A stretch of 64,000 bases of DNA from Balanoglossus misakiensis (taxonomy: Eukaryota > Hemichordata). The notes beneath the pieces were generated by a model, which did no database searches, was not told the origin of the DNA, and saw only the letters and a list, made by a program, of their open reading frames with translations. The stretch is taken from contig CM082597.2 of assembly GCA_040954595.2 (NCBI GenBank), positions 5,456,001 to 5,520,000 on the forward strand. Reading direction: 5' to 3'. Made by a program: the position numbers and the translations under genes. Positions 28,630 to 41,699 of the stretch are shown here, piece after piece; the first letter of the stretch is position 1, and the number at the start of each line of letters is the position of its first letter.

Positions 28630-29316
28630 TTAGGCAAGTAAATTGATGGCCTTACTAAAAGCAAATTTGGCCACATAGTGACAAAAATTTATTAATGCAA
28701 CCTTTGTAGCCAATAATCGAAGCAGCCAAGTGGTGAGTGTTACTTGAGTTTGAAATCAATGAATGTGTTATTGAAAATAAGAGATTAGGTTGGAACAATG
28801 GGCACGTGACGAAAAGTGGTAGACATAAACAAGGCCATATATCAGTCTGGTAGTGTTATCGTTCTGTCAGACTAGTTCTGAAAGGTCAAAACAGGACACG
28901 ACCGCAAAGAACCAAGATCACGTGACGTAGATTTCAGGTTAGGTTTTAGGATTTGTGGTGTGAGGTGTTTAGGGAAAACACGTAAATATTGACAGCGAAA
29001 TGTAGCCCGCTGCCAAATCGCCAGTGTTTTCACATACAAATTGAAAATTAAAGCTGCAAGCAGCATTGAAGGGGGCAGAGATAATAACCATTAGACTCCA
29101 TTCAGGGTTGTACCATTCAAATGCGTAGGCTGTATTTGCTCTGGATATGGAGATATGGGGAAGTAGGCAACCACCCGAAATGGATGTCCTACAAGTACAA
29201 ACACAACAACCAAAAGTGAACTTCTACGTTATGTAAGTACTTCAGTAAGTACTTCAAAGGTCAGCTGAGGGTACCCCAAAAATTGGACCAAAAATTTGGA
29301 TTCCTAACCATAACCC
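28630..29316. other. Gene-free stretch between P450 and macrosatellite
   Basis: AT-rich sequence with no ORF having coding character, splice structure or recognisable element. A short direct repeat of gtaagtacttca occurs near 29,233-29,258. Confidence 0.5.
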
Positions 29317-30021
29317 TCCGTATTCAGACTTGCCCAAGTGAACCGCGACAAATAATTACCAAGTTTCCCTGCATGTTTCTTATGCCCGACAGATAAAAAA
29401 CGCAGCGTAGATATTGAAATGAATTGGATTTATGAAAATGATAAAAATTACAATGATAATGTCGTTAAAAGTTCTCACAAAAAAAATTGAAAAAAAAGAG
29501 GTCTCGAACCAACAGCAGTTGACACCTTCAGGTAAAAGGCTGGCCTTCCTGAACCCTTCGCCATCACGATTTGTACGCGAAAAAGTCGGAAATCTTCCGC
29601 ACTATATTGCAGCATAACTCCAATGATCTTATTTGCACCGCAGCGGTGCAAATTCTTATTTGCACCGCAGCGGTGCAAATAAGAGTTCCCTGCACCGCAA
29701 CGATCTGACCGTTCTTTATTCACTCCTCGGCGACAAAAACGTTTTATTACGGCCCGAAAAACGACTTTTTCGCTCCTTGGTTGGTCATGCGGACGGAAAG
29801 ACACGGTTTTAGCGAGTTTATCTTTCTCTTTCCTGAGCACTCCGTATTCAGACTTGCCCAAGTGAACCGCGACAAAAAATATGACCATTGCAAGTTTCCC
29901 TGCATGTTTCTTATACCCGACAGATAAAAAACGCAGCGTAGATATTGAAATGAATTGGATTTATGAAAATGATAAAAATTACAATGATAATGTCGTTAAA
30001 AGTTCTCACAAAAAAAAATTG

Positions 30022-30107
30022 AAAAAAAAGTGGTCTCGAACCAACAGCAGTTGACACCTTCAGGTTAAAGGCTAGCCTTCCTGAACCCTTCGCCATCACG
30101 ATTTGTA
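30022..30107 (-). ncRNA. tRNA-like Pol III unit in macrosatellite (representative copy)
   Basis: On the minus strand, TGGCGAAGGG (30086-30095) fits the A box (TRGYNNARNNGG). It is followed 43 nt later by GGTTCGAGACC (30032-30042), a perfect match to the B box GGTTCGANNCC. A run of eight T follows within a few bases (30022-30029). The stretch tcgtgatggcgaagg also resembles the 5' part of Ser/Leu-class tRNAs, but a full cloverleaf does not fold convincingly by eye. The same arrangement recurs in each macrosatellite unit. A transcript of roughly 85 nt is predicted. A tRNA-derived SINE head is the nearest known analogue. Confidence 0.5.
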
Positions 30108-30162
30108 CGCGAAAAAGTCGGAAATCTTCCGCACTATATTGCAGCATAACTCCAATGATCTT

Positions 30163-30213
30163 ATTTGCACCGCAGCGGTGCAAATTCTTATTTGCACCGC
30201 AGCGGTGCAAATA
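30163..30213. repeat. Duplicated perfect hairpin cassette (representative copy)
   Basis: atttgcaccgc and gcggtgcaaat form an 11-bp perfect stem around a single A. The cassette is present twice in long units and once in short units. In two short units (near 31,228 and 34,331) one stem base is changed (gcgatgcaaat), breaking one pair. Confidence 0.85.
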
Positions 30214-33200
30214 AGAGTTCCCTGCACCGCAACGATCTGACCGTTCTTTATTCACTCCTCGGCGACAAAAACGTTTTATTACGGCCCGAATAACGACTTT
30301 TTCGGTCCTTGGTTGGTCATGCGGACGGAAAGACACGGTTTTAGCGAGTTTATCTTTCTCTTTCCTGAGCACTCCGTATTCAGACTTGCCCAAGTGAACC
30401 GCGACAAAAAATATGACCAAGTTTCCCTGCATGTTTCTCATACCCGACAGATAAAAAACGCAGCGTAGATATTGAAATGAATTGGATTTATGAAAATGCT
30501 AAAAATTACAATGATAATGTCGTTAAAAGTTCTCACAAAAAAAAAATTGAAAAAAAAAGTGGTCTCGAACCAACAGCAGTTGACACCTTCAGGTTAAAGG
30601 CTAGCCTTCCTGAACCCTTCGCCATCACGATTTGTACGCGAAAAAAATCGGAAATCTTCCGCACTATATTGCAGCATAACTCCAATGATCTTATTTGCAC
30701 CGCAGCGGTGCAAATTCTTATTTGCACCGCAGCGGTGCAAATAAGAGTTCCCTGCACCGCAACAATCTGACCGTTCTTTATTCACTCCTCGGCGACAAAA
30801 ACGTTTTATTACGGCCCGAATAACGACTTTTTCGCTCCTTGGTTGGTCATGCGGACGGAAAGACACGGTTTTAGCGAGTTTATCTTTCTCTTTCCTGAGC
30901 ACTCCGTATTCAGACTTGCCCAAGTGAACCGCGACAAAAAATATGACCAAGTTTCCCTGCATGTTTCTCATGCCCGACAGATAAAAAACGCAGCGTAGAT
31001 ATTGAAATGAATTGGATTTCTGAAAATGATAAAAATTACAATGATAATGTCGTTAAAAGTTCTCACAAAAAAAATTGAAAAAAAAGAGGTCTCGAACCAA
31101 CAGCAGTTGACACCTTCAGGTTAAAGGCTAGCCTTCCTGAACCCTTCGCCATCGCGATTTGTACGCGAAAAAGTCGGAAATCTTCCGCACTATATTGCAG
31201 CATAACTCCAATGATCTTATTTGCACCGCAGCGATGCAAATAAGAGTTCCCTGCACCGCAACGATCTGACCGTTCTTTATTCACTCCTCGGCGACAAAAA
31301 CGTTTTATTACGGCCCGAAAAACGACTTTTTCGCTCCTTGGTTGGTCATGCGGACGGAAAGACACGGTTTTAGCGAGTTTATCTTTCTCTTTCCTGAGCA
31401 CTCCGTATTCAGACTTGCCCAAGTGAACCGCGACAAAAAATATGACCATTGCAAGTTTCCCTGCATGTTTCTTATACCCGACAGATAAAAAAACGCAGCG
31501 TAGATATTGAAATGAATTGGATTTATGAAAATGATAAAAATTACAATGATAATGTCGTTAAAAGTTCTCACACAAAAAAATTGAAAAAAAAAGTGGTCTC
31601 GAACCAACAGCAGTTGACACCTTCAGGTTAAAGGCTAGCCTTCCTGAACCCTTCGCCATCACGATTTGTAGGCGAAAAAAGTCGGAAATCTTCCGCACTA
31701 TATTGCAGCATAACTCCAATGATCTTATTTGCACCGCAGCGGTGCAAATTCTTATTTGCACCGCAGCGGTGCAAATAAGAGTTCCCTGCACCGCAACAAT
31801 CTGACCGTTCTTTATTCACTCCTCGGCGACAAAAACGTTTTATTACGGCCCGAATAACGACTTTTTCGCTCCTTGGTTGGTCATGCGGACGGAAAGACAC
31901 GGTTTTAGCGAGTTTATCTTTCTCTTTCCTGAGCACTCCGTATTCAGACTTGCCCAAGTGAACCGCGACAAAAAATATGACCAAGTTTCCCTGCATGTTT
32001 CTCATGCCCGACAGATAAAAAACGCAGCGTAGATATTGAAATGAATTGGATTTCTGAAAATGATAAAAATTACAATGATAATGTCGTTAAAAGTTCTCAC
32101 AAAAAAAATTGAAAAAAAAGAGGTCTCGAACCAACAGCAGTTGACACCTTCAGGTTAAAGGCTAGCCTTCCTGAACCCTTCGCCATCGCGATTTGTACGC
32201 GAAAAAGTCGGAAATCTTCCGCACTATATTGCAGCATAACTCCAATGATCTTATTTGCACCGCAGCGGTGCAAATAAGAGTTCCCTGCACCGCAACGATC
32301 TGACCGTTCTTTATTCACTCCTCGGCGACAAAAACGTTTTATTACGGCCCGAAAAACGACTTTTTCGCTCCTTGGTTGGTCATGCGGACGAAAAGACACG
32401 GTTTTAGCGAGTTTATCTTTCTCTTTCCTGAGCACTCCGTATTCAGACTTGCCCAAGTGAACCGCGACAAAAAATATGACCATTGCAAGTTTCCCTGCAT
32501 GTTTCTTATACCCGACAGATAAAAAACGCAGCGTAGATATTGAAATGTATTGGATTTATGAAAATGATAAAAATTACAATGATAATGTCGTTAAAAATTC
32601 TCACAAAAAAAATTGAAAAAAAAAGTGGTCTCGAACCAACAGCAGTTGACACCTTCAGGTTAAAGGCTAGCCTTCCTGAACCCTTCGCCATCACGATTTG
32701 TACGCGAAAAAGTCGGAAATCTTCCGCACTATATTGCAGCATAACTCCAATGGTCTTATTTGCACCGCAGCGGTGCAAATTCTTATTTGCACCGCAGCGG
32801 TGCAAATAAGAGTTCCCTGCACCGCAACGATCTGACCGTTCTTTATTCACTCCTCGGTGACAAAAACGTTTTATTACGGCCCGAATAACGACTTTTTCGC
32901 TCCTTGGTTGGTCATGCGGACAGAAAGACACGGTTTTAGCGAGTTTATCTTTCTCTTTCCTGAGCACTCCGTATTCAGACTTGCCCAAGTGAACCGCGAC
33001 AAAAAATATGACCATTGCAAGTTTCCCTGCATGTTTCTTATACCCGACAGATAAAAAACGCAGCGTAGATATTGAAATGAATTGGATTTATGAAAATGAT
33101 AAAAATTACAATGATAATGTCGTTAAAAGTTCTCACAAAAAAAAATTGAACAAAAAGTGGTCTCGAACCAACAGCAGTTGACACCTTCAGGTAAAAGGCT

Positions 33201-34987
33201 GGCCTTCCTGAACCCTTCGCCATCACGAATTGTACTCGAAAAAGTCGGAAATCTTCCGCACTATATTGCAGCATAACTCCAATGATCTTATTTGCACCGC
33301 AGCGGTGCAAATAAGAGTTCCCTGCACCGCAACGATCTGACCGTTCTTTATTCACTCCTCGGTGACAAAAACGTTTTATTACGGCCCGAATAACGACTTT
33401 TTCGCTCCTTGGTTGGTCATGCGGACAGAAAGACACGGTTTTAGCGAGTTTATCTTTCTCTTTCCTGAGCACTCCGTATTCAGACTTGCCCAAGTGAACC
33501 GCGACAAAAAATATGACCATTGCAAGTTTCCCTGCATGTTTCTTATACCCGACAGATAAAAAACGCAGCGTAGATATTGAAATGAATTGGATTTATGAAA
33601 ATGATAAAAATTACAATGATAATGTCGTTAAAAGTTCTCACAAAAAAAAATTGAAAAAAAAGTGGTCTCGAACCAACAGCAGTTGACACCTTCAGGTTAA
33701 AGGCTAGCCTTCCTGAACCCTTCGCCATCACGATTTGTACGCGAAAAAGTCGGAAATCTTCCGCACTATATTGCAGCATAACTCCAATGATCTTATTTGC
33801 ACCGCAGCGGTGCAAATTCTTATTTGCACCGCAGCGGTGCAAATAAGAGTTCCCTGCACCGCAACGATCTGACCGTTCTTTATTCACTCCTCGGCGACAA
33901 AAACGTTTTATTACGGCCCGAAAAACGACTTTTTCGCTCCTTGGTTGGTCATGCGGACGAAAAGACACGGTTTTAGCGAGTTTATCTTTCTCTTTCCTGA
34001 GCACTCCGTATTCAGACTTGCCCAAGTGAACCGCGACAAAAAATATGACCATTGCAAGTTTCCCTGCATGTTTCTTATACCCGACAGATAAAAAACGCAG
34101 CGTAGATATTGAAATGAATTGGATTTATGAAAATGATAAAAATTACAATGATAATGTCGTTAAAAGTTCTCACAAAAAAAAATTGAAAAAAAAGTGGTCT
34201 CGAACCAACAGCAGTTGACACCTTCAGGTAAAAGGCTGGCCTTCCTGAACCCTTCGCCATCACGAATTGTACTCGAAAAAGTCGGAAATCTTCCGCACTA
34301 TATTGCAGCATAACTCCAATGATCTTATTTGCACCGCAGCGATGCAAATAAGAGTTCCCTGCACCGCAACGATCTGACCGTTCTTTATTCACTCCTCGGC
34401 GACAAAAACGTTTTATTACGGCCCGAATAACGACTTTTTCGCTCCTTGGTTGGTCATGCGGACAGAAAGACACGGTTTTAGCGAGTTTATCTTTCTCTTT
34501 CCTGAGCACTCCGTATTCAGACTTGCCCAAGTGAACCGCGACAAAAAATATGACCAAGTTTCCCTGCATGTTTCTTATACCCGACAGATAAAAAACGCAG
34601 CGTAGATATTGAAATGAATTGGATTTAGGAAAATGATAAAAATTACAATGATAATGTCGTTAAAAGTTCTCACAAAAAAAAATTGAAAAAAAAAGTGGTC
34701 TCGAACCAACAGCAGTTGACACCTTCAGGTTAAAGGCTAGCCTTCCTGAACCCTTCGCCATCACGATTTGTACGCGAAAAAAGTCGGAAATCTTCCGCAC
34801 TATATTGCAGCATAACTCCAATGATCTTATTTGCACCGCAGCGGTGCAAATTCTTATTTGCACCGCAGCGGTGCAAATAAGAGTTCCCTGCACCGCAACG
34901 ATCTGACCGTTCTTTATTCACTCCTTGGTGACAAAAAAGTTTATTACTGCCCAATAACGACTTATTCGCTCCTTGGTTGGTCATGCG

Positions 34988-36832
34988 CCCTCAGGCGCTT
35001 GGGCCCCTAACAATTGCTTGTTTTTATTGTCCAGTGAGACTATATATACTCCAGTCCACACACTTTGACCCTTTTCATGTAGCACAGCGCAGCCAACGGT
35101 GGAGATGAGGCAGCGACCACTCTACCTTTCGTCTTTCATGGTTTAGGTTCAAAGAGACAATGATGGCCTGCTCGAGCTCTTAGACTCCCACAATAGCAAA
35201 TTTCTCCAATGTCGAAAATTTTATTATTGTACAAGCTACAAATATCACAACTGAATCATTTCTAGCAAATTAAATACAAAGACTATGTATCAAAATCCAG
35301 GCTTGATTCAACATAATTACTTTGTCATGGACCACTGCCTTCCGGGGTTACAACGGTTCAACGCTATCGAGTAACCTAGTTTGCTAAACGACACCACGAA
35401 CAATAGAAGTTGGACTTTCCCCCTAAATGACGCTCACCTAACACTATTTGCCCTCATTTATAGAAAGTTTCGTAATATCTGTAAATTCCCTTTGCCTTTT
35501 TGGGTTTGTCTGACGGTGAGGTTTTTCCCCAAGTAAATGTGTGAACAGGTATGTTGAGAAAATATTTTCTAGCAGCCGTCATGCATTCTTTTATTGGATA
35601 GCACAGGCGTGCGAAAAGAGTACACACTTGATAAAGCCACAATACCACACTAAGTTCAAGAGCCCATAATCTATTTCACAGACTAGGCACTTATGTTTAT
35701 TGTATTTCTTGGCCTCGTCGTTATTGGTTTTGAAAAGCAAAATCAGCCTGTTCAAGTGATTGGGGGGATTCTTTTGATGTACGTGTAATCTGTATGTCGT
35801 AAATGACTGTCTCATGACCCTGTGAGGTAGACGCATTACTCAAGCAAAAGTAATCCCAGCAATTTAAGGTGAGAAATAATACAACATTTGAATAAGAATG
35901 GAACTATTTAGAGCTACACGCGTAACTCATAGTCTTATTGTTTGGAAAGAAATCTAAGTTAAGCAAACTTCCAAGGAAGTCAGAAAATCCCCTATGTGAT
36001 CATATCCACGCTGTTCAATCGTGATCAGCAACGTAATACATGTGCATACAGCCGTCATGATTCTTTATGAGGTCAAAGGTCAATAAGATGCAAGTCACTG
36101 ACCGATTTGATTCGTTCGACGTTCACACGGGCACGCAGGTGACCTAGTATTGCTGTATGGCAGGACTATTGTAACAATAAGATTAATAATGGACTTAAAA
36201 TCGTCATTTCAGTTAAGGATATCTTTTTCATTGTACGAAAGTATATACGTAAGTACACTTTGAACATTGACAACCTCTACGTACAAGTCTGTGTGATGAA
36301 GCTAAAACCAAAAAAAAATAGTTTTGTTAATATTGAATACTGAATGCCGACTCGAGATTCACAACGCATGTTCACTTCAGAATTCACTAAATCATCGACT
36401 TGATAATATTAGTGGTCAAGAACCTTATGTATTCATCTCGGGTTATCGGTCTTCTTCTTCGGCAAGTTTAAGGTCGCTTATACCACATGAATTTTACGAT
36501 GACGGATAGTCACCAGGACGGATTCAATATTTCAATACTTGGTGGCAAGAAAAGAGCTTCTGTAATACGCAAACCTGGTCAATCAAAAGATTGGTGACGT
36601 TACTCGCGTGGATTAGCTGAAGTTGCACGTTGCTGTGACAATGAAATACAGGTAGGTGTAAGTCTCTGACACAATTTATAGTACAGATCATAAATATTGT
36701 CATTATCACCCTATTTGTAATATTTCATGTGTGGCTATGGTCCAAAAATCGACATCTCTCGTACTTCGATTCGGTGGCACAATGCACAGACCACAGGACG
36801 TCTATAACGCCAGGAGATATAACTTTTGTCGT
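34988..36832. other. Gene-free stretch
   Basis: Unique AT-rich DNA between the macrosatellite and Ig-like gene A. Only short ORFs occur, without splice context, family motifs or codon rhythm. I see no RNA gene or mobile-element ends. Confidence 0.45.
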
Positions 36833-38650
<1,818 letters not shown>

Positions 38651-38752
38651 ATTAATGCCCGATGCCAAGAACCATGCAGTGAAATCTTCAAGGGAGTCTT
38701 GTACTCAGTTGTATTTCGCCGCAAACTGATCAAAGTCTGCACGGTGCCCCCA

Positions 38753-38759
38753 TTTTATA
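38753..38759 (-). promoter_or_regulatory. TATA box of Ig-like gene A
   Basis: CTATAAAATG on the minus strand, 103-109 bp upstream of the ATG at 38650. This implies a transcription start near 38725. Confidence 0.6.
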
Positions 38760-40770
38760 GGGATCCCTACGCAGCCGGTATTTCTCGCGTGGGCTGGAAA
38801 TACCCTACATGGCGTTTTCTATAGAGAACTCGAATTGCGTATATGATGCTGATCCCGTGAGGGTGTAGGGGGTGTGGCGTTAATAGAATCCTTAAAAATG
38901 GAACAGTACAATCTATCACGGGACACCTTACTTGTCTGCGTTCTACATGTGTTTTACTATGATAAGTCTGGTAATTAAAGTTTGATTAAAGTTTGTAAAA
39001 TGTTAGGGACAAGCATTTTGTGCTATATTTTAAGCAGTTTTCCTGGTTCGCCAGGTCACTTAATGGGTGTGGGACGCAAAGAATGTTGCAACAAGACGAT
39101 GATGTCACAGACGCCGGGTATAGGGCGTCGATAACGGTGACGTTTAACAGCCCACGTAAAATTAATCTGAATGGACAATAAGATGCATGTAATATCATGT
39201 TAAAATTCAATTGGCAGTCCACACAATATTTAGGCCTAATCATCACTTATATTCTTCATATTTCAATGCCAGTGGCGATCAATCAGGTTTTGACGAAATA
39301 CATGTTACCTTGACAACATTTCTGTGAGCTGAACAAAAGCTAACTAACGAAAGTGAAATCACAATGATATCAATATGTTCGTTAATATATGTAATTAATT
39401 GAAATTATGAATTAATGCATTCATTTAATTTTTTGTAGCGAATTATGTGTATGTCCATATGTACCTATGTACCTGTAACAGGCAGAGAGATATAAAATCT
39501 CTTAACAATTGACCAGATTCCACTGTTGTGTGGACAGGCTCTGCGGTAAGTGAGAATGGCCAGCGTCGTAGTTATCTATAAATAGCACATTCCAGAAACC
39601 GGGCAACCTTAACCCCGCAAACTACTGGCGTTGAGTGGTGTTCTCCAACATGCTTGTTTCACACGTGACTGGATTTGCTGACGTATTCAAAATACACGCA
39701 GTTGCCCTTGTTCAATTAATTGCGCCCAGAAGAATAGCTCATTTATTTTAGTATGTATGTATGTATGTATGTATGTATGTATGTATGTATGTATGTATGT
39801 ATGTATGTATGTATGTATGTATGTATGTATGTATGTATGTATGTATGTATGTATGTATGTATGTATGTATGTATGTATGTATGTATGTTCAAAGTGAAAC
39901 TAAAAGAATGTAGACACTGGATTACTCAACTATTAATTTGCATGTGTAGGGGATTCCCTATCATTATTTACCGTAGCAACGTGTTGCTAGGCAAGTATTA
40001 CAAGTCAGGCTTTTAAAATACACGCAGAACACTGAACAGTTAAAAGTCAAAGTATTGGTTGTTTTGTCGTCCAATCATTACTATTTTAAAGTATCCCTTA
40101 CAAACTCATATGTCGAAGAAAGGTATCCTGGCATTGAATTAGTTTAGTAAGTCGATTTGATTACATATTTTGTGAATTTAAACTGTCGACGTCAGTGGGT
40201 TTCGGACGTGAAGCATGTGTTTGATTAAACTGAGCACACTCAAAGAGCCGCCGGTCAATTGGAACGTGTTGGCACGTGACAGAAGTTTTCTGTGGATCGA
40301 CCTGCCTCTGGAGACCGGGGTGAGTAATACCAGAATATGTCATTTGTATGCAGGTAATTAAATAAGTAAAGTCTGCTTTGGACTTTGTTAGCAGGCTTAT
40401 TCAGGCCAGGAATCACTTTTTTGTGTTTCTGAGGCCACGGTAGATCGTTCATTCTTAAAGAGAACAACATATTCCCACCATTGATGGGCCCGAAATCGCG
40501 TTCATGTTATCAGACAGACCTTATTCACCTGTTTGTATGTAAGGCCAAATGTAAGCATAACTTGCCCAGGCTACCGCCGTTCAAGCCGTTTTCTCCCGGG
40601 TGCCTCGTCAAATAATTCTTTGATATATCTCGCCTCGTGTAAAGGAGGCCGATGGGCCAAATTCTCTTGACTCGGTACAAAATAGTCGTATTTAAAAAAC
40701 AACTCGAACAGGGCGCGCGTAACTTTGTTTTCGAATCGAAGTATCCAATCTTCACACAATCGTTCGGCTT
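38760..40770. other. Gene-free stretch with TATG microsatellite
   Basis: No supportable gene. A pure TATG tract occupies about 39751-39888. A minus-strand ORF at 40571-40759 (62 codons, beginning MCEDWILRFENK) has a protein-like composition but no splice signals and no family that I recognise. Confidence 0.5.
39751..39888. repeat. (TATG)n microsatellite
   Basis: About 34 pure tetranucleotide units. ORFs reading MYVCMYVC across it are artefacts. Confidence 0.97.
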
Positions 40771-40772
40771 AA

Positions 40773-40946
40773 AGGTATACGGTCACCTCCAATTTACATA
40801 TCGCCATATATAGTTGAAATGGCGTATTTGAGTGTTCTATAGAACGCTTTATTTTCGCGTGTGCCACCCACTGAAAATCTGTGATTGGTTAGATCTCGAT
40901 TTACCATGGTAACTGTGGCTAAATTTGTATAGGTGACCGTATACCT
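40773..40946. mobile_element. MITE with 16-bp terminal inverted repeats
   Basis: AGGTATACGGTCACCT at 40773-40788 and its exact reverse complement at 40931-40946 enclose a 174-bp noncoding element. Extending one base outward leaves TA on both sides, suggesting a TA target duplication (Tc1/mariner-like). That part is less certain because the outermost TIR base differs. Confidence 0.65.
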
Positions 40947-40984
40947 GTAATCTAGACTTGTCCCAGGGTGATTCCAAAGGTGAA

Positions 40985-41084
40985 CCCTGGCCAACTTCTA
41001 TCACAATTCACCTGGCCAACTTCTATCACAATTCACCTGGCCAACTTCTATCACAATTCACCTGGCCAACTTCTATCACAATTC
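40985..41084. repeat. 25-bp minisatellite, 4 copies
   Basis: cctggccaacttctatcaca recurs with an exact 25-bp period (ctgg at 40987, 41012, 41037 and 41062). Confidence 0.95.
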
Positions 41085-41404
41085 CGTGTACTGCACCTAC
41101 ATATGCCAGTTACTGAAATTGCGTATATAGAACGATAAACCAAAAGCTTACTACTCATTTGAAATATATATCTTAATTGTCTGTACTGGTCGCAAAGAAA
41201 AAGATACAAATAACACACCCGGTGCATTGTAATCGCCATGGTGATAGAGAATATCAAACACGAGTCTAAAATCACTAGCAGCGTCGGTATTCTCAAACCC
41301 TCAGAAAATGATTGTTACATTTTCAGCGTCACTCAACTGTACAATAAATGGCGTTACGCTAGTACCGTGTCCGTGTTAGGAGGTTAAAACTGTATACTGC
41401 TTAC

Positions 41405-41453
41405 CTGCAGGGAAACCGCCACACATCAAAATGAACATTAACTTCAACAACAT
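41405..41453 (-). CDS. Signal-peptide first exon (gene D or alternative start of gene A)
   Basis: ATG at 41453 on the minus strand encodes 16 hydrophobic residues (MLLKLMFILMCGGFPA) and ends with one base before a strong CAG/GTAAGC donor. Length (49 nt), phase 1 and composition match the first exons of genes A, B and C. A TATA box lies about 75 bp upstream. No Ig-like exon follows on this strand before gene A's own first exon. It therefore either splices into gene A exon 2 (phase-compatible, 3.7 kb away) as an alternative first exon, or is a remnant of a gene whose body was lost. Confidence 0.5.
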
Positions 41454-41524
41454 GTTTGCAATACTGATCGTTGATTTCTTGGTCAAATCTTATTATACAA
41501 TCGTCCACCAGATGTCGCCTATGT

Positions 41525-41534
41525 ATATATAGCT
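41525..41534 (-). promoter_or_regulatory. TATA box upstream of the signal-peptide exon at 41453
   Basis: gagcTATATATAcat on the minus strand, about 75 bp before the ATG. The spacing resembles that of the related genes nearby. Confidence 0.55.
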
Positions 41535-41699
41535 CTGATGGCATACTCTTTGGGCGTTTTGTTCCAGGCTCATGATTCATAAAGCAATAAAGCCTGACCA
41601 ATAGGTATACAAGAATCGTTCTTGGAATGGAGTGAATCATTTTCGGGTGACGGAAAATCAATTTGGCGGCATCCATTATGTTTTTACTTTAGTATAACA

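Larger units (their letters stand above)
29317..34987. repeat. Macrosatellite, about 11 units of 505-532 bp
   Basis: Tandem array anchored on gatattgaaatg at 29410, 29941, 30468, 30998, 31503, 32032, 32536, 33068, 33573, 34105 and 34605. Spacings alternate between about 530 and about 504 bp from 30998 onward, so the recent amplification unit is a dimer of about 1,035 bp. The length difference is one versus two copies of a 27-bp hairpin cassette. The left edge is a partial, slightly diverged unit starting at ctccgtattcagac. The right edge stops inside the unit at gttggtcatgcg. On the minus strand nearly the whole unit is open, with an in-frame 27-bp indel, but units are not in frame with each other. 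Confidence 0.97.

Noticed and set aside
30032-30107. Functional tRNA gene in the macrosatellite
   Set aside because: The A and B boxes match, but the acceptor, anticodon and T stems do not pair well. It is kept only as a tRNA-like Pol III element.
39753-40016. MYVC-repeat proteins on microsatellites (also near 53885 and 60572)
   Set aside because: Direct translation of ATGT/ACAT tracts, not genes.
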